DNA of 64,000 bases. Origin: Anaerocolumna xylanovorans DSM 12503. Its GTDB lineage: Bacteria > Bacillota > Clostridia > Lachnospirales > Lachnospiraceae. The notes beneath the pieces are model-generated. The model did not search any database. It was not told the DNA's origin and saw only the letters and a program-made list of their open reading frames with translations. Position 1 is the stretch's first letter. Each line of letters begins with the position of its first letter. The position numbers and the translations under genes were made by a program. Location of the stretch: positions 62,001 through 126,000 of the forward strand of contig NZ_FRFD01000003.1 of the NCBI RefSeq assembly GCF_900143645.1, read 5' to 3'. Of the stretch, positions 61,400 through 64,000 are shown piece by piece.

Positions 61400-61417
61400 G
61401 GTAAAGATTTCTTTACC
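61400..61417. promoter_or_regulatory. Perfect palindrome between response regulator and DUF2442-like gene
   Basis: GGTAAAGA-TT-TCTTTACC lies in the divergent control region. A weak -10 (TAGGAT) with no clear -35 is found ~35 bases downstream, as expected for a promoter needing an activator. The site is also kept in the decayed copy. Confidence 0.6.
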
Positions 61418-61502
61418 TTACACACAGGAAGAAAATTTTCTGCTAGGATTAAAACTATGCCGGAATGTAGTAGCGGAAACGACGGAAATGAGGTGATAAC
61501 CT

Positions 61503-61751
61503 ATGCTGCAAATTACCCGGGTAGACATTATAGACGGTCAGACCTTGGATATTGAGCTCAGTAACGGCCATTTGATCCTGTTTGATACCCAGCGCCTGCC
61601 CGAAACGGATCACAGCTATGACAGCCTGCGGGATTTGGAGGTGCTGCCCCGCCCGAGTACCGACGGTCAGAGCATCTTCTGGCGGGACGGTCCACGGCTC
61701 GCGCTGGGGGACATCCTGCGCTGGCTGACAGTTCAAAAAAACAATGAATGA
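61503..61751 (+). CDS. DUF2442-like small protein (right copy)
   Basis: The 82-residue paralog of 56286-56534: the first 20 residues differ at only one or two positions, and both end in YWRDGP/FWRDGP followed by an amphipathic helix. The middle (residues 25-55) diverges. It lies 17 bases before the secreted-protein gene and is presumably expressed with it. The constant pairing with a two-component system and a secreted product suggests an accessory or regulatory role. Confidence 0.65.
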   Translation: MLQITRVDIIDGQTLDIELSNGHLILFDTQRLPETDHSYDSLRDLEVLPRPSTDGQSIFWRDGPRLALGDILRWLTVQKNNE

Positions 61752-61768
61752 GGAGGTAATATCAAAAA

Positions 61769-64000
61769 ATGAAACGAACACTCAAAAAACTTGGCGCAGC
61801 GCTGCTGGCACTGTGCATTGTGATGACAATGCTGCCGGTAGCAGCTTTTGCCGGAACAGAGGATAATGTCACCGTTTCAACGGCGGCGGAGCTTAAAGCT
61901 GCGTTGGAATCAGCCACGCCCAAAAATATCACGGTGAACAGTGCTCTAATCCAAATGAATCTCACCATGGTGGGGGCCGACCACACGCTGAACATTGCCC
62001 AAGACCAGATAGTAGAGGTCATGGGCAGTATACTGACCATTCCCGCGGGTAAAACACTGACGGTGCGGGGCCCGGGAACCTTCAGGAATTGGTTAAACGA
62101 TGGTATCGAATTGGAGGGAACGCTCTCGTTAAAGGATGGGCTGACCTTTAATGTCATTAACAACAATACGGGTACGGGTATGGGAGTGAACATCGGCGTC
62201 AACGGAAAACTTCAATCGGTGGATTGTGCGATAGCCATAGGGAATTCCGATGCTTCCAGCTCCGGCACCATTGGAATTGGCTCTTTCGGTACCATTGATA
62301 TTCAAGGTGGCACGCTCCGGATTTATAATCAATGTTTTGGTTCAACAGGAATTTTCTCCCTCAGTCAGATGACCGTGTCGGATGGATGCGAAATAACGAT
62401 TGAGAACACTGGTGATGGGTCAGTTGGAATTCTCTCCTTTTCCAATAGCATGCTTATAACGGGGTCCATGCTTACCATCAAAAATAGCAGGCAGATCGGC
62501 CAAAACACAGGACTTTCTCTAGCGGGTATTGCTGACATCGAAAGCAGCCAGGTTACGTTTGAAAATGCTGCAAATGGAGTGGCCATTGATCCTAGCGACG
62601 GAGCTTTGACCTTTAAAGAATGCGGGATCACGGCAAATACTTCAGAATGGGGCATTTTTTCTTCGGGGGGTACAGGATCAGTAGTCTATGAGGACACTAC
62701 GATCACCGTTCCGTCTGGCAAAGCAATGATAGCCCAAAATTTATCTTCAATCGGGGGGAGCGGCACCTCAAAGATTATTTTGGCAGAAGGCGCCGGGCTT
62801 CAAGGCTATCCCATGCAGGACCGCGACACACCGCTGACCTCAACAGACCCGGTAACCGCAGGCGCGGCGGACGCAGCCGCCTCCCCCACAGGCTTAAGCG
62901 CGGGAACCTATACATGGGACGGCACCTATTTTACAAAGAGCGTTGACACCACTGCTCCCACGCTTTCGGCCGGAACGGTAAACCGTACCAGTGATACGGA
63001 GGCTGCCATCGGCTTTACCACCGGTGAAGAGGGCACTGCGTTCTATGCGGTAGTGGACAGCGGCGCAGCGGCTCTCACAAAAGAAAGTGTCGCGGGAGGA
63101 ACCTCCCTTGGCACGGTTTCGGGTACAGTTACCGATAAATCCGTTACCCTGACCGCCGGAGCGAAGGACATCTATGTGGTGGTCAAGGATGCGGCAAACA
63201 ACATCAGCGAGCCGCTGAAAATAGAAGCGGCGGCGTATTCCGCGCCGATCGGCGACGCGGGCTGGACGCTGGAGGACGGCCACCTGGCCATTACCAGCGA
63301 CGAGGGCATGACCGGCTGGATAGCTGCCGGCTATACCCCCAAGGCCTCCGTCACCACCCTGACCATCGGCGAGGCCGTGTCCGGCATTCCAGTCAACGCG
63401 TTTGTTAGCTGCCTCAATCTGGCCACGGTAACCTTTGACGGCACGCCGGCCGTGACAAGCATTGGCGGCAGCGCATTCTCTTACTGTGCCCTCACCGCCT
63501 TTACCATACCCGCCAATGTTAACGCGATTAACCCCACAGCATTTGTCGGCACCCCGATTACCACATTTACCGTGGCAGATGGTAATACAGTCTTTGGCGT
63601 CTCCGCACAAAGTGGTGCGCTGCTGACAGACGGCGGGGCCACGCTGTACACCTTCCCTAAGGGGATAACCGGTGAATACACCGTGGAGGACAGCATTACC
63701 GCCATCGGCGGATTCGCGTTTGACGAAACTGATCTTTCCATCGTCGTCATCCCCGATACCGTGACCTCCATTGGGGACAGTGCATTTCCAGGCGATTCCA
63801 TGCTGACCGCCGTGTTTTTCGAGAGCAATAATCCGCCCGCCATCGAAGGCAACGATAATTTTCTATATTGCGATAAGCTATCCTCCATCTATGTTCCGGC
63901 GGGCGCAGTGGATACCTACAAGGAGGTACCCGGCCTAGCCAACTGCGTCGATATGATCAAGGCGAAACCCGATGAAAACCCCAGTGTCAACAACGAAGAC
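61769..64000 (+). CDS. Secreted BspA-like leucine-rich repeat protein, truncated by window end
   Basis: The reading frame is open for 744 codons to the last base, so the C terminus is missing. Residues 1-28 are a signal peptide (LGAALLALCIVMTMLPVAAFA). Residues ~30-350 resemble a right-handed beta-helix with repeated short strands (LTIPAGKTLTVRGPGTF and similar). Residues ~390-490 look like an Ig-like domain (DTTAPTLSAGTVNRTSDTEAAIGF). From ~520 come LRR_5/BspA repeats: SIGGSAFSYCALTAFTIP, AIGGFAFDETDLSIVVIPDTVTSIGDSAF and SSIYVPAGAVDTYKEVPG. Such proteins are surface or secreted adhesins. AGGAGG lies 12 bases before the ATG. Confidence 0.8.
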   Translation, partial: MKRTLKKLGAALLALCIVMTMLPVAAFAGTEDNVTVSTAAELKAALESATPKNITVNSALIQMNLTMVGADHTLNIAQDQIVEVMGSILTIPAGKTLTVRGPGTFRNWLNDGIELEGTLSLKDGLTFNVINNNTGTGMGVNIGVNGKLQSVDCAIAIGNSDASSSGTIGIGSFGTIDIQGGTLRIYNQCFGSTGIFSLSQMTVSDGCEITIENTGDGSVGILSFSNSMLITGSMLTIKNSRQIGQNTGLSLAGIADIESSQVTFENAANGVAIDPSDGALTFKECGITANTSEWGIFSSGGTGSVVYEDTTITVPSGKAMIAQNLSSIGGSGTSKIILAEGAGLQGYPMQDRDTPLTSTDPVTAGAADAAASPTGLSAGTYTWDGTYFTKSVDTTAPTLSAGTVNRTSDTEAAIGFTTGEEGTAFYAVVDSGAAALTKESVAGGTSLGTVSGTVTDKSVTLTAGAKDIYVVVKDAANNISEPLKIEAAAYSAPIGDAGWTLEDGHLAITSDEGMTGWIAAGYTPKASVTTLTIGEAVSGIPVNAFVSCLNLATVTFDGTPAVTSIGGSAFSYCALTAFTIPANVNAINPTAFVGTPITTFTVADGNTVFGVSAQSGALLTDGGATLYTFPKGITGEYTVEDSITAIGGFAFDETDLSIVVIPDTVTSIGDSAFPGDSMLTAVFFESNNPPAIEGNDNFLYCDKLSSIYVPAGAVDTYKEVPGLANCVDMIKAKPDENPSVNNED

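Noticed and set aside
62894..63610. 238-codon minus-strand frame
   Set aside because: It lies wholly inside the secreted-protein gene, has a glycine/arginine-rich composition typical of an antisense shadow, and no ribosome site or family match.

Overview
The window reads as chromosomal DNA of an anaerobic Clostridia member, probably Lachnospiraceae-like. Supporting signs are strong purine-rich ribosome binding sites, AT-rich promoters with 17-base spacers, ferredoxin-type oxidoreductases, YibE/F proteins and many GntR, RpiR, TetR, Rrf2, PadR and XRE regulators. No rRNA, tRNA or CRISPR array was seen. Genus and species cannot be fixed from sequence reading alone.

Region 1 (1-20.2 kb) is carbohydrate metabolism. 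An old-yellow-enzyme oxidoreductase, a DUF1097 membrane protein and a GntR regulator come first. A ROK kinase and RpiR regulator then diverge from a long co-directional series: GH20 hexosaminidase, ABC sugar importer (binding protein plus two permeases), a glycosidase-like protein fused to two GNAT domains, PHP hydrolase, FAD oxidoreductase, AAC(3)-family acetyltransferase, Gfo/Idh/MocA dehydrogenase, sugar isomerase, DUF4127 protein and NanE epimerase. I read it as uptake and dismantling of an N-acylated amino-sugar glycoside ending at N-acylglucosamine-6-phosphate. Two near-identical hairpins sit directly before the ribosome binding sites of the ROK and GH20 genes.

Region 2 (20.2-32.9 kb) is ordinary housekeeping and small regulated units: an aldo/keto reductase under a MerR-type promoter, a TetR-controlled methyltransferase unit with two matching operators, Rrf2/nitroreductase, XRE/peptide deformylase, DUF402, VOC, a YibE/F pair and the NAD operon nadABC. 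A roughly 60-bp intergenic repeat occurs once here and once in region 1.

Region 3 (33.4-48.6 kb) is much AT-richer, all on the plus strand, and bounded on the right by a decayed IS66 element. It encodes a PF14907-type nucleotidyltransferase, two ABC exporters, a radical SAM enzyme, a methyltransferase-hydrolase fusion, two paralogous nucleoside-kinase-like P-loop proteins, a 937-residue HAD / phosphoribosyltransferase / TrpF-like fusion, an unrecognised 384-residue protein, a HAD phosphatase, a CYTH protein and a small unknown. It looks like a horizontally acquired pathway, probably making and exporting a nucleotide- or peptide-derived product not known to me.

Region 4 (49.5-55.2 kb) holds a MMPL-type exporter with a divergent TetR regulator and a PadR regulator with a prefix-domain/FtsW-like membrane protein.

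Region 5 (55.3-64 kb) is GC-richer and built from a duplicated module: histidine kinase, convergent response regulator, 82-residue DUF2442-like protein and secreted protein. The left copy is decayed. Between the copies lies the most striking item: a SPASM radical SAM maturase overlapping a 220-residue precursor-like protein with six exact-length 17-residue repeats (C-x4-C-x4-C-x6). The right copy is intact and runs into a large secreted BspA-like protein cut by the window edge.
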